A DNA stretch of 64,000 bases from Amoebidium appalachense. Its lineage: Eukaryota > Ichthyosporea. Of this stretch, positions 1-53,033 are shown piece by piece (within the stretch, counting starts at the first letter, position 1; every line of letters starts with the position of its first letter). The stretch covers positions 3,286,001 through 3,350,000 of the forward strand of contig CAVNZM010000012.1 in NCBI GenBank assembly GCA_963693365.1. Reading direction: 5' to 3'. The notes beneath the pieces were generated by a model. The model saw only the letters and a program-made list of their open reading frames with translations, ran no database searches and was not told the DNA's origin. A program made the translations under genes and the position numbers.

Positions 1-48
1 TACTTTTGGTGCCAGCCTCTATGTCGCTCTATTGTGTGTGTCGGTGTG
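1..48 (+). other. possible exon end at window edge
   Basis: The first 48 bases end at a textbook donor (GTAAGT at 49-54). Read with one base carried over, the stretch stays open and its phase matches the next recognised Orai exon at 847, so it could be the upstream Orai exon. The residues do not resemble the conserved Orai segment before TM1, so this may be chance or belong to another gene. Confidence 0.2.
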
Positions 49-535
49 GTAAGTGATGGGTCTGAATGATTGATGAATACCAATGGGACAGGATTTGTCG
101 GGTTTTTTTTTGGGTTTTTACATTTGGGGGGGGGGATTTGAGGGTAGGGTGGGGTGGGGTGGGTGGGTGGGTGGGTGGGGGGGGGGGGGGGGGGGAGGGA
201 GGGGGGCGTGGGAGGGGGGGGGGGAGGGGGTGGGGTGAGGGGGGGTATACTCACCTTGAATGGGTGGGGGTGTGAGCAGTTACAGTGAAAGCAAATGACT
301 GATGCTGCAAGTACCTAAACACATGAGCTGGGCAAGAAAGGGGGGGGGGAGGCGGAGGGGAGTGGGGGGGGAGGAAGGGGCTGGGGAAGAAAAACTAGGG
401 ATGAAGGGTCTAAAGTTGATACCACCTGCCGAACATGTTCTTTTTAATCTATCTCTCTCTCTCTGTGCCTAAGCTAATACTTCTTTATCACTCTTAAGGA
501 GCATCCTCTCATTCATTTTTTGAACCGTCAATACC

Positions 536-575
<40 letters not shown>

Positions 576-751
576 CTCCCCCCCCTTCATCCCCCCCCCC
601 TCGCCCTCCCCCTCCCCCCCCCCCCCCCTTCACCGCCGGCACCCCTTCTTAGACACACCTGCATCTCCAGACTCCCTTCTAACCACCACCAATCACTACC
701 CACCCACCCATCACTTTTACTAGCATTCCCTCCCCGCCCCCGTCCCTCCCC

Positions 752-794
<43 letters not shown>

Positions 795-846
795 TTCACC
801 CTCCCTACCCATCCCCCCCTCCCCCCACCCAACCACCCCCCCCCAG

Positions 847-4055
<3,209 letters not shown>

Positions 4056-4897
4056 TTAGCCGTGGGGAAACCTGGCCCTGAACCCCCGCCCATAGTAACT
4101 CGTGGGGAAAGTTGGCCATGAGTTCCCCCCGTCCATGATAAGTCCTTGGGGCTCATCACTTCCAGTGGAAATTGGCCCTGAAATTCCTCCGCCAAGTTGC
4201 AGGGACTTGTTTCAGAACTTATCACTTCCGGTGGATTTTGGCCGTGTATCCCCGCCGTCCATTATCTTTTTGGAGCTCGACACTGCCAGCGGAGATTTGG
4301 TCGTGATTCCCCGCCATCCATGAGAAGTCGTGAGGAACTTTTTGAGGGGGAGGGGGGGGGGGGGTGAAAGAGGAACCCCACCCCCGGGTCACGGCACTGC
4401 AGATCACGGGCACGAGAGTGGAAATAGTGTGTGTTGCACATCATGGTGTCATGCATACACGTGTTTATGTATTTGATGCGCGAATGGCATCTGTAGATCT
4501 CGATTGCAGCTATTTGTATATGTCAACATGCATGCCCGTCAATGACGTGCCACTGGGGTTGCCTCCCATGCAAATGTGTTTGTGATAGCTACTCCTTGAA
4601 AAATCTCTGTACGGATGTATGAAATATGAATGTACATATTTTTAAATGCCCTTAGATTTATAACATGGGGCCTTGTGAACGGGCGATGGGTTCTACGCTA
4701 CCTTCTTGCAGCATGTAATCCGACTAAGTTGTTGTCTGTTTTATTTTGTATCAGCTAGTCACTGTAGCCGTTTAAGGTCTCAGTGTAGTTTATGATCATA
4801 AACCGGCAAGGAGTGCTTAACTATGACCTACACTTGTTACTATGTACATATCTTATCTTGTTTACAGGACTGATGTCGTAACCCTTAAGTGCATTTA

Positions 4898-4932
<35 letters not shown>

Positions 4933-5288
4933 CCCCCCCACCACCACCACCCTTCCTCCCCCACCCCAGACACACACACATACACACAGCATACCAGAAG
5001 CTATTCCAAGGCAACCAAAGCGGAGGCTGGCAGCAAACCAAACCGAAGATCTGGAAAAGACCCCCCCCCCCCCCCAACCCCACCACCCCTCCCTTCTTTC
5101 TAGTTTTTGATTTTCGTGATGGTATTGGTGGAACAGGTTGTAGCACCAACACCAGTGCACACAGACAGCTTGCAATCGCTGCGAAGTAGTGGAAACATGA
5201 CCCACCTTCATGCTGCCAAGGATCTCCTTGGATAGGGCGAGGAACGTGCTTGGGTTCTCAAACCCTGGTATCGTGACCAGGCCCGCAG

Positions 5289-5712
5289 TCAGACTGGCCG
5301 CAAAATGATCATGGCCAAACCGAGAAAGCACAGCGAGAACAGGGTTAGCACGAAAATCTCACAAAAACTGCCCGATTGCTTGCTGGCATGTCAATTTTTT
5401 TTCCGAATGACTGAAACTCGTCGAAGTTTAATTATAATTACTCGTGCAATCCCTCCCACCAGGTCAATGATTAAACACAACAAGCAAGAGCGCATGTCTA
5501 TGCCATGCTTACCTGATGTGCCATTGATTCAACGACGAAGACCAAGGCAAGAGGAACGTGGATATCCACCCTGTATGCGTCCTGGATGAGATAGACTGGA
5601 TGAGATATGGGATTGCTCGAAGGTCTACGCCCCTGATCTCGACCACTTGCTTTGTATCGTTAATGTAACTGGGGTTGGCCAGACGGCTTCGCCACACGGG
5701 GCTGTGGTCTTC
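5289..5712 (-). CDS. possible 3' exons of an unrecognised minus-strand membrane protein
   Basis: On the minus strand a 200-nt open segment (5712-5513) starts after TTTCAG and ends at a strong donor (CAG, then GTAAGC). Joined in phase to 5367-5289 it continues into a hydrophobic stretch (FCEIFVLTLFSLCFLGLAMI) and a stop. A second reading of the same DNA gives other hydrophobic peptides (for example IHVPLALVFVVESMAHQ, and a membrane-like stretch near 5200-5110), so the exact splicing is unsettled. I do not recognise the product. The good donor and repeated hydrophobic stretches are the only support. It may be spurious. Confidence 0.25.
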
Positions 5713-6080
5713 CTGAAATCATCCTCATGTTAGTTTACTTCTTCATCTAGTCTGTGAGCTCCACACTACAGCACAAGGGCAAGAATACCTCTCCACCAAA
5801 GCTATGGCCTTAAAACCTTCAATCACCCTGCCTCCCCCCCACCCCTCACCCTCATACCCCCCATAGGCAGGTTAAGGCAGTTAAGACACCACGTGTACAG
5901 TTACCTAACTTTTCGTTTTCGATCTAGGTTTTTGTCAGCCTAAAATGACAAAGCGGACAAAAAAAAACAGTCATCATAATGTTTGAACTTCGAAAGATGT
6001 GCTCGTGCGTCAGCCTCGCGCGGTCGTCTATATTTATAAAGACTTGGCGCCTGTCAATGCGTGTGCTTGTCTGTTGTGGG

Positions 6081-6120
6081 AACCAAGGCCTCCTTATCTG
6101 ACAGATAAGGAGGCCTGGTT
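6081..6120. repeat. 40-bp near-perfect palindrome with two GATA cores
   Basis: The arms read AACCAaGGCCTCCTTATCTG and CAGATAAGGAGGCCTGGTT around one central base, with one bulged A. Each arm contains GATAAG in opposite orientation. It lies about 670 bp upstream of the SWI/SNF start codon, so it may be a paired GATA-type site or a hairpin. Confidence 0.8.
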
Positions 6121-6199
6121 GGTAGCTCAACAACAAGCATGCTTACAATATAGCGATCACTCTGTTTACCAATGGCCTGCCACCTACTAAGATGGCTCC

Positions 6200-6784
6200 T
6201 TATTTTTCCTTACACATTCAGCGAACACTGGACTCTATCGAACCATCGAGGCGCCGCGACAGAAAGCATGCACGCGGTCGCGAGAGTGTAAGGGAAAACC
6301 GGACTGCAGCGAACGTAAAGTTCATCGCAGCGCGTGTACACCGTCAGTACGTGTGAGACCAATGGCATGCTTCCAACTGTTCCAACTGCAGCTGCGTGAC
6401 TGCACAAGCGTTCAGCATTTTGCGCAAACCATAAGCCAATCAAAGTTAAAGGAGAAAGGAGCGCGGCGCTCGAGAGCACGGCATTCTCTTTCTGCTAAAA
6501 ATAGACCGCAAGTGGAAGTGCTGTGCAGCTGTGTGCACTGCGCTCACTGTGTCAGCTACAAGACAGGATCGGACTTCAATTCGACTGATGGATGCCATCG
6601 GAGAGAGCAAGCTTAAGTAAGGTAGAGCTTCATGGGTAGTCATTTTTCGTGATTCTACGGGCAGGTAGAAGAACAGAAAAGTGCTATACACGTACTTTAG
6701 TCGGTGCTATTCATACACATAGCAACTAAGTGCACATGCCAATGATGTAACCTTGACAGCACTGGCACCCATTTTGCCCTAAGA
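6200..6784 (+). promoter_or_regulatory. probable promoter/5' leader of the SWI/SNF gene
   Basis: This is the least repetitive sequence before the ATG at 6785. It has balanced composition, a CCAAT box at 6436-6440 and scattered CpG (GTCGCGAGAG, GCGGCGC). There is no convincing TATA box. The call rests mainly on position. Confidence 0.35.
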
Positions 6785-44083
<37,299 letters not shown>

Positions 44084-44435
44084 AACCCTCCCGGGAACCC
44101 AATATTGTGGATGGACGAGTGGAAAAGAAACCGTTAGAAAACAGGTGAATGTAGAGAATGTATGTGGTTGGCAAGTTGAACCTCAAAAGAAAAGTAAGCT
44201 ATGATGCGGTTCTTTTTCGAGTCAATCATTACTTGTGGCACACACATGTGTGTGTGCTATTATTAGGTGGGCGAATGAATTAGGATAGTTTTTGTTCGTT
44301 ATTATAGAGCTAACGATGATCGGGCTGCTCATGATTCGAGGTACTCAGTCTGGCATGGCTGTGACGATACTATATTTGTTCTCTTTAGTATCAGGTGTCC
44401 GTATGCAGTCCCCCCCCCCCCCCCTTTCTTTCTTT

Positions 44436-44466
<31 letters not shown>

Positions 44467-44471
44467 CGTGT

Positions 44472-44502
<31 letters not shown>

Positions 44503-44939
44503 CTATGTGCTGGGCCTTAGCAGTTGCATCCGTGCATGTAATCTATAAACGAATGGGGACCTGTTTGCGCAAAAGTGATGTGATTGACGATCCGGACTGT
44601 TTTTTGTGTTGCAGATGGCTTATAGGCATGTAACAGTGAGATAAAAAAATATGTTCAAGAAATGATATGTTGAATTGAAATCGATTTGTGTGCAGCTGAG
44701 TTATACAACATATGGGGTGCAAAATGCTGCAGTCTCTACAAGTACTTCCTATTTGCGTTTTGTTTTAGGACGTACATTGCAGCCGTGGCAGAGCATGATA
44801 ATTAAAAAGAAGCCACCAATAAACACCAGTGCTCGGCGCATAAATTAATATTGGGCGCTGCAAAACCACACAGCTTGCAATTGGTGTACACAACATTGTG
44901 TCAGCGACCCTGTCATATATGCATAAGTACTTATGTTGA

Positions 44940-44976
<37 letters not shown>

Positions 44977-46870
44977 CCCCTCCCTCCCCCCCCCCCCCCC
45001 CCCCCCCTCCATACACACGCACTCGCCCCCCACGTTACGGTACACACGCAGTGCCTCACTGGCAACACGGGTCACACGAGGGGGGGAAAAAGACAAGAGA
45101 AGATAGAATTTCTGAAAATGAAAGAAAGGAAAGGAAGGTTTGGAGAAGGGGGAGGAGCTCGGGCAAAGAAATTTCAATGACTGAAAAAAGAAACGAAGTT
45201 CCAAAGAGAGGTAAATTGGGAGGATTCCGGGAGGAAAAAAAAATTGAGCTGCTGGGCCGGGTGAAGAGGGAGGTGATCTGGGAGGTCCTGTGGGGAGTCT
45301 CAGAGCCCCCCCCCCCCCCCCCCCCCCCCCCCGGGGGGGCTGGAGGAGTGGAGAAATAATCCCACCGTGATTTTGAAATTATTAGCGATTGATGCTAATC
45401 GTATCGATCGTGTCACGGTGTGTCGAATATATGACCGGGCCATGATATTAGTGAAGTTTCAGACCAATGACACCCCACCGACCGTATACGTATACGTACA
45501 TGAACGTCCCCGTACAATTGCAACGGCATACAAACACATGGCATGTACAACATGTGCACTGCTTAGTGGCCGTGCATGCACAACAAACAATGAAAATAAA
45601 GTAGGAATGTACATGCACACGTTCACTGCACATGTGTACTGACATGATCTGTTCGGATTCAGCTCTGCGCTTCCATGGCCAGAGTACTAGTAGTTGCACA
45701 GCATCATCAGTCGACTGTGTGTGGTGCTGTCTGCGGTAGCAACACGCATCATTTAGAAAACAAGTCGTTCTATTATATTTTGCCAGTGTATACATGTATG
45801 ACTATGTCAAAATTATAAATTGTTTTTCTTTTTTCTTGCCACAACCGTTCATTAGAAAAATAAAGTAGGAATATTGATGCATCATCGTGCACATCTCTCA
45901 GTCACGCACAGATCTCATGGGAGGAACTGAGCGACTCAGAGCCAGATAAAATGTTCCAATCATCAATCGCATTGATTTACTTTATTTAGAATATTGATGT
46001 CGCAATAGTCCGCGGCCGTGGGTCCCGTGAGATCGATAGCAGACAAGTTCAGGTTGCGATATCTTAAAAAGACAGCCACCAAATTAACCTTTATATGCAT
46101 TAAAATGTGTTATTATTATTATTATTTACCTAATTTCATTGTTGTTTTTTTTCTATAGACGGCCCTGGGGCACTTTTATTTTATTTGGTTCAACATCTCG
46201 GCTCTTGATACTGATAACGAGGCTTATTCTCATTCCATCTTCAATGGAATGCAAAAGCTGTCGTTACGCTAATATGATTCGCTTTTGAGGCATCCGTTCC
46301 AAATTCTCGCTTTTAGTAGAAAATTCCTCCTGAGTCATCATCCTTGACGTAACGTGAAATTTGCTGGCGTCATGTTCATGTCCCTTCCTTTCGTGATAAG
46401 GCGTTTATGGTTTTTTCCCCTCATAAATTTGCCTTCTTGCTGAAAATTCAGCCAGTTTAACCGTGAACTGGTTTACAATGCACCAAAAGCAGTCGTCTTG
46501 TTTGAGCGAACTCTTTTTGCTGCTGTATGCTTAGAGCTGTGTGTCCAAATTGGCACATATTTGACTCCGTGTTTCGGTGTTCCGGGTGATCGTAAGCAAG
46601 TCTTTTTCTCAGAACGCCATTTGTTTGTTGGTTTGTTTTCTCCCAGCACAGCTCAACTTCCCTTGTGGGTATCCAATTATTTTCTAATAAGCCATAGACC
46701 CATCGGAGCTCCATATCTCCAACTTTGCACTGAGTGGACTCCGAGGAACAACTGACTCAAGCGTGGACATCACATCGAACATAGTCTGAGGACTTGCAAC
46801 TCGATTTCTTCCACAAGAAAAACCAACTCCTAGTACACACTCATACACCCCCAGAACCCCAGTCGTGAAA
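44084..46870. other. SWI/SNF 3' region and spacer
   Basis: It holds T/G-runs (44416-44500), an AATAAA at 44818-44823 that could end the SWI/SNF transcript, and C-runs (44942-45008 and 45305-45332). The 45360-46760 part is AT-richer, non-repetitive DNA without a convincing exon. The last 300 bases should contain the promoter of the next gene. Confidence 0.5.
44818..44823 (+). promoter_or_regulatory. possible polyadenylation signal
   Basis: AATAAA about 735 bp after the SWI/SNF stop is the first perfect hexamer I noticed downstream. Confidence 0.3.
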
Positions 46871-47397
46871 ATGGGGCGTCTGCAAAACAGCCACAACGTG
46901 TGGGTGCTCCTCGTTCCCACCGCCCTTTTCGCGTTGGTTTTCTTTTCCACCGTGTGCAATGGGCAGAACCTCTTGCAGTCGTGCTTCTCGCTGCCTTGCA
47001 TGAACGCCAACCAGCGGTGTTGGTATCCGGACATGGTGTGCCTGACCATGCCCTACATGTACTGCGGCTACTATCCGGCCTACGACTTTTGCACCCCCGG
47101 ATACATCTGTTGGAACGGGTAAGTTATGTCGTGACCCCTGCCGCATTAGATATTAGTGACATGTACACAGTGATTGTGTCGTCAATAATTGATGGTGCCA
47201 AAACGAGGGTCGGATTATTAAACTTTACTCAATCATATCGTACCTACAGTAGGAGACTTCAGAAAACTGGTAATTATCAGGCATAAAGGGAGCGCTGACA
47301 GTCGGATAGGGTGCGCGTAAATGGATGCACGGATTGAGAAGTGAAGAAGGGGCGAGTGAGGGGAGAAGGGTGTGTGTGGTGGTGGTGGTGGTGGTGG

Positions 47398-47436
<39 letters not shown>

Positions 47437-48675
47437 ATAAGTGCTTACTATCTATTGTTCTTGTTTCAGTAAAGTGTGGCCTTTGAGCACCAACTTCTGA
47501 ATCAACACATGACTTCGGGAGAAAGTGTAAGGGCAACCCAGAAACTGGCACTCCCAGGCTATCCACACAGGTTTCTCGGCTTGAACTTATCTAATTGTAG
47601 TGTATAACTTTGTGCATAAATGACAAAACCGTTACGCTTACCCATGGCCATAACTTACCATGCACTTAACATGAAGCTGTAAAATTTGACTTGCTACAAA
47701 CGACCCTATTTCTTTGATGATGATCGTTGTGATTGCCCCCATACCTGTGCGAGGCACAAAAGTAACTCTAACACCACCGTCCTTTTTTTTTCTTCCCCTC
47801 CCTCTTTTTTTTTAAAAACCAGATTCTGCCAGCCTTGGGTGGCAACAATGGACACATCTGCATCCGTATCCACCTACCAGTCCACGGCAACGGACACAGT
47901 CTCCTACACCATCACCAACACAGTGTCCTACACCCCCACCCCCACCTCCCACCCCACCTCCTACTATCCATCCGCTTCGCCCACCTGGCCCACCCCCGAA
48001 CCATCGCCCACAACTGGAGGAGTGAGCGGAGACAGTTCAGGGCTTTCAGATGGAGCCAAGATTGCGATAATCGTTTTGGTGGTGGCTGTGGTAACTGCTG
48101 GTCTGATCATACTCATATGTTGCTGTGTGCGTAGGCGCAATCGTCAAACAGTGATCAACAACATCACCACAAACGTAAAGATGAGCCCCATACCGACGAC
48201 CTCGAACGACAACCACCCAAAGGAACAGCCTGCAAAAGCCACCGTGAACTCTGGCCAATCAAACGTCCCCGACGCAAACATCGTTCACATCCCATCCAAC
48301 CAAAACCCTCCTGCATTGAATCCCTCAGGGCGCAATACAACAGGACAACAGACATCCTTTTCCGGTCTCCCATCCAATAGAAATGCACATGTTACTACCC
48401 CCGCCAACCCACCAAACATCCCACCAGGTGTTATGGAAAGAGGTGGTGTTCCTCCCGTCGTCCCTCCCGCACCTCCTGCGAGCAACACACCGACCACTGC
48501 GGGGGCCCCCTCTCGTGGGAGCAACTGGTATGCACGCTGGTGGACTGGGCCGGGATATGACCCGATGGCTGAAAGCACATCTGAAGGCCCCCCTGACTAC
48601 AATGCAACTATGGGGACAGCGGCAGGAAAACCCCCCGTTGCTACACCTGCGCCGGTGATGAGTGTGACCGTTTAA
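46871..48675 (+). CDS. secreted-then-anchored single-pass membrane protein with Cys-rich ectodomain and PPxY tail
   Basis: There are two exons, 46871-47118 and 47823-48675 (junction phase 2), giving 366 aa. Residues 1-31 are a signal peptide with a hydrophobic core at 10-28. Eight cysteines follow (38, 43, 50, 57, 65, 74, 80, 85) in a Tyr/Pro-rich ectodomain. A Ser/Thr/Pro stalk suitable for O-glycosylation runs to about 158. One membrane helix (about 161-185) ends in ICCCVRRR, which is a stop-transfer with palmitoylatable cysteines. The Pro-rich cytoplasmic tail carries GPPDY (PPDY at 339-342), a WW-domain ligand. The layout recalls Shisa/WBP1-type adaptors but the cysteine spacing is not one I recognise. 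The intron ends AAAACCAG; a C-poor acceptor is unusual here. Confidence 0.8.
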
Positions 48676-49592
48676 AGTAGCGTGGCAGCCTGTATGTTTA
48701 TGGTAAAGGAAATTAGCACACTGCAATTATTGCATAATAAATTAGTTGAAGGGTTTTGTGGTGAGGAAGGGTTTTAGTCACCCTGCAGTGTCCGTTGTCG
48801 ATCCTCGGGAAGGGGAGAAGGGCATGGGTGTGTGCCAGTGTGTGTGTGTGTGTGTGTTTGGGGGGGGGGGGGGGGAGGGGTTGGGAGGGGGGGGGGGGGG
48901 GGGTTGTCATTGCTGTAGGATGGTTTATGTAGTCTACTAAATGTTTACTATAGCATATACCTATGCCGTAGAGGCACGGTCTAACATTTGATGGATCAAT
49001 GGGGTTGTCAGTCATTGGGCATTCATATGCATGTGCACGTGACCACCAAGCTGGCTGCGTGAATGTTATTCGTAAATAATTTTTATTCGTGAATAATTTT
49101 TGTAACTTTTGCATATACTGTATTCATTCAACTTTGTTATCAGAATTCCGGTCCAATAGTCCCTCATTTAAGGTGTAGTGTAATGTGTAATGTATATAGG
49201 TCACTCGATTTTTTACGCGGTTCTTATAACTAGAACCTTTCTTTTGTATGTGTGTATGTTGGGGGGGGGGGGGGGGGGGGGGGGAAGGGGGGAGCAGGAG
49301 GGGGGGGGGGGGGGGAGGGGAGGGGGCTGGGGGGCTTTTCGTGTTGTTTTCATCCGATTCTATCAATATTTTAAATTAAATGCAACAACACTGTAGGATA
49401 CGTCAGGGTAGTGTACTGTACATAAAAAAACTCGCCTTTTTTAACTCAGTTGTGGTTAGTAAACTCTCTATTCTTTTTAAAAAAAAAACAAAAAAAAAAT
49501 TGGTGCTGGTGTTTGGGTATTGACTCTGTGCATGTGTGTGTGTGTGGGTGTGTGTTAAAGCGTGGGTTCGTGTGTGTGTGTGGGTGGGTGCA

Positions 49593-49686
49593 TGTGTGCA
49601 CGATGGATGTGTGTGTGTGTGTGTGTGTATGTATGTGTGTGAGTGTATGTGTGTGTGTGTGCACGCGCGAGCGTGCATGCGTGTAT

Positions 49687-49749
<63 letters not shown>

Positions 49750-49775
49750 CGGGTGCTCGCGTGCGTGTGTGTCTC

Positions 49776-49867
<92 letters not shown>
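49593..49867. repeat. (GT)n microsatellite block
   Basis: GT repeats carry a central GCGCGCGC segment (49740-49751). They lie between genes. Confidence 0.95.
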
Positions 49868-49868
<1 letters not shown>

Positions 49869-50489
49869 CACGTATGTATGTGTGCACGTGACATGGTTCA
49901 GGTTGTACATACACAGTGTAATCTTGCAGACGGATGTGTGCTCTAAATTCATAGATGTACATACACTGTATATGGTTGTGTGGTTTTAGATTTAACGGTG
50001 TGCACGTGATCAATGCCTTTTATTGTCCATGGCCAACGGTTACTGCAGCAAGGAGGGCCCACCGGTACCATTTTCTGTTAGGCAACAGCGAACTATCCAG
50101 GAAAACGGAAAGGCTGCATAGGTGGCTAGGCAGGGTAAACATACATACATAGGTGCATCACATGAGGGAGGTTGTAGGGGTAAAAAAAAAGAGAAAACGG
50201 AGTTCCAGAAATTGTGCAGGAACACTCTGTTTTCCCCGGAAGGAAGGGGGAGGGGGGGGGGAGGCGTGGGGTGGGGTGGGGTGGTGGTGGTGGTGATGGG
50301 GAGAGGGGAGGGGGGGGAGGGGGGGGAGGGGGGGGGGGGGAGGGGGGGGGGAGGGTAAAAGGTGTTTTTGCTCAATGGTCCGAGTATTTGACTAAATGAG
50401 TGGGTTAGGACGCATGCTTAGCTAGAGAGGGGAGGAAGGGCAGGAGCCCACATAGTACATAGACGGCAAATTCCCCGAGAGAGTGTTCT

Positions 50490-50890
<401 letters not shown>

Positions 50891-51300
50891 CGCGTGCGTC
50901 TGGGTGCACGTGGGTGCCAACTGGTGGATGCCACTGGATCATGATGGTGGGTGGGTTGGTGTGGGCGGGTGTGGATGTGGGCAGTGGGTGGGCTGCTGTG
51001 CGCGGTGTGTGCCTTTGTTCTTAAATGTATGTGTTTATGTGTATGTAGACTATTTGAGGTACACCGCTGCTTTGTTGCTTGCCTACGCAGCGCTGATGAA
51101 TGAGAGAAATGAAGAGCGAGTGTGCAGGTGCTTGCACGTCCTGACTATTCCCTCCAGCCGCTGTAAGATGAAATTTCACTTCGCCAATCTGCGCAATGCA
51201 TGTACATGTGTAGTGCCGAGCTCTAGAACGGAAGACGCCGGAACTGAAGGGGATCCCGGCCAGCAGTCGCCCCCAGGCGGGGGATGATTTCCCTCTGGAT

Positions 51301-51346
51301 TTTCCCGCCAAAAATTTTCCCCTCTGTAGTCTGAGCAATGACGTCA
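51301..51346 (+). promoter_or_regulatory. E2F-like and CRE sites upstream of the BTB gene
   Basis: TTTCCCGCC (51301-51309) matches the E2F core and TGACGTCA (51339-51346) is a perfect CRE palindrome. They lie about 455-500 bp before the ATG at 51801 in non-repetitive DNA. Function is inferred from the motifs only. Confidence 0.35.
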
Positions 51347-51800
51347 TCATTTGAGTGATTTGGCGTTTGAATCGTATTGTTGGGCCCATTCAATTCTGCA
51401 CAACCTCTAACTCGGTTCGTAGTCTTGTTTCTGTAATCTTTGTTTTCCCCGTTGGAAGTTATCACTGAAGTATTCATAAACTCGTATAAACTACGCCTCA
51501 CCATTCCCATGGTGTTCAAGTTAACGTCTTGTGGCATTCTCGACTCTCCCATCCACAATTAATGTCATTCGGGACCCCTCATGACGAACTTCCCCTCAGC
51601 ATTGAAAATCTGTTCGCAGCCATCTTTGCCCCCTTCCTACTTAACAGCAGTCGCTTCAAGTGATAATATTATATTATCTTTGACTTTCAGCAACAGCTTT
51701 TCAATGAGCTAGGAAATTAAGAAGGGCACCGCCCCAGTTGTTTGTGGCTGGTAGAGACAGCACCACATCTCCTCCCCCACATCTTTTTTGCGCTGTAGCC

Positions 51801-52328
51801 ATGAGTTCCACAGCGTTTTTGTCATCCACTGAGCAGTTTGAAAAAGATGTTACATCTGTTCTTGAGCGCATGGCGGCCACGGCACGAGAGCTGTGCGCCA
51901 AAGAGGCCGCTTTAAAGGCAGAAGCAGAGACCCTGCAGAGAGACAGAAGAAAGCTAAACGATGACAGGTGTGTGACCGAACCGAATATTCCCCCCTCCCC
52001 CCCGCCGCCCCTCTCCCCCCCCCCCCCCCCTCCCCCCCCCCCACACACACACACGCCTACACAGCATTCCTTCCCCGAAGACTGCATCTCTCCTCCCCTT
52101 GCCCCCCATCTCCCCCCCCCACCCGACTCCTCCTCCACCCCCCTCCCTACACACCGACACACCGACCCAGCCATCAAGCCAATGCTACTTCGCGGCTTCC
52201 CTACTCCTAACTCGTACTGACCCTTCAAAAAACAACACCCCGCCGCTAACCCCCTTTCCCTATTTGTGTCCGAGCTCTTTTGTTGTCTTTTTCAACAGTA
52301 GTGCCTTAGTTAGACTCACCAGTTCCAG

Positions 52329-52370
<42 letters not shown>

Positions 52371-52631
52371 CCGGCCTCCCCCACCTCCCCTCTCCCCCCT
52401 TCCCCCCCGGTGGTTGACTTTGGTTCGCCTTAAGGTGGGCCTATATGTTATGTGCATACTCTTTAATATTACTACTTTTGCAAGACTTGCATTTTTTTCC
52501 GCAATGAATGTGTACCTCGCATTCTGAAACGCTTTCCTATACCCCCCTCCCCCCTCCCCCCCCCCCCCCCCACACACACACACACATACCACTCATCCCC
52601 TTGGAGACTCTTTATTCTTCTTTCCTCCCCC

Positions 52632-52663
<32 letters not shown>

Positions 52664-52985
52664 TGGCACCACGGCCACCCCTCCAACCACTACACTTTCA
52701 CATACACCCCCCCCCCCCTCCCCCTCATCCCTTCTTGTTTTGGCCGTTTATTGAACCTCCTCCCCCCCCCCCTCCCTCCCTTCTCTCTTCCTCCTCCCCC
52801 CCCCCCCCCCCCCTCCACCGCTCGCCCCTGTCCTGCACATAGTCATTTTTTGTCGAAATGCCCGTTGTGGCCTTTACCTGCTTTCCTCAACTCTTGACCT
52901 GTTGAGAACGTGATTTGGGTTTCTGTAGATTGTGAATGGGTGGGTGGGTGTTTTTTTTTTTTCTTTCTTTCTTTTTTTTTTTTGT

Positions 52986-53033
<48 letters not shown>

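Larger units (their letters stand above)
4331..6784. other. Orai-SWI/SNF spacer
   Basis: This stretch holds C-runs (about 4900-4940 and 5060-5076), a doubtful minus-strand gene (5289-5712), a 40-bp palindrome (6081-6120) and a probable promoter region (about 6200-6784). From 4340 to 4880 I see no gene; part of it should be Orai 3' UTR. Confidence 0.5.

Noticed and set aside
6210-6479. 89-codon minus-strand ORF upstream of the SWI/SNF gene
   Set aside because: No splice signals, no recognisable motif; the region is better read as promoter.
45367-45642. 91-codon + strand ORF in the spacer after the SWI/SNF gene
   Set aside because: No domain-like sequence or supporting splice sites; length is within chance for this composition.
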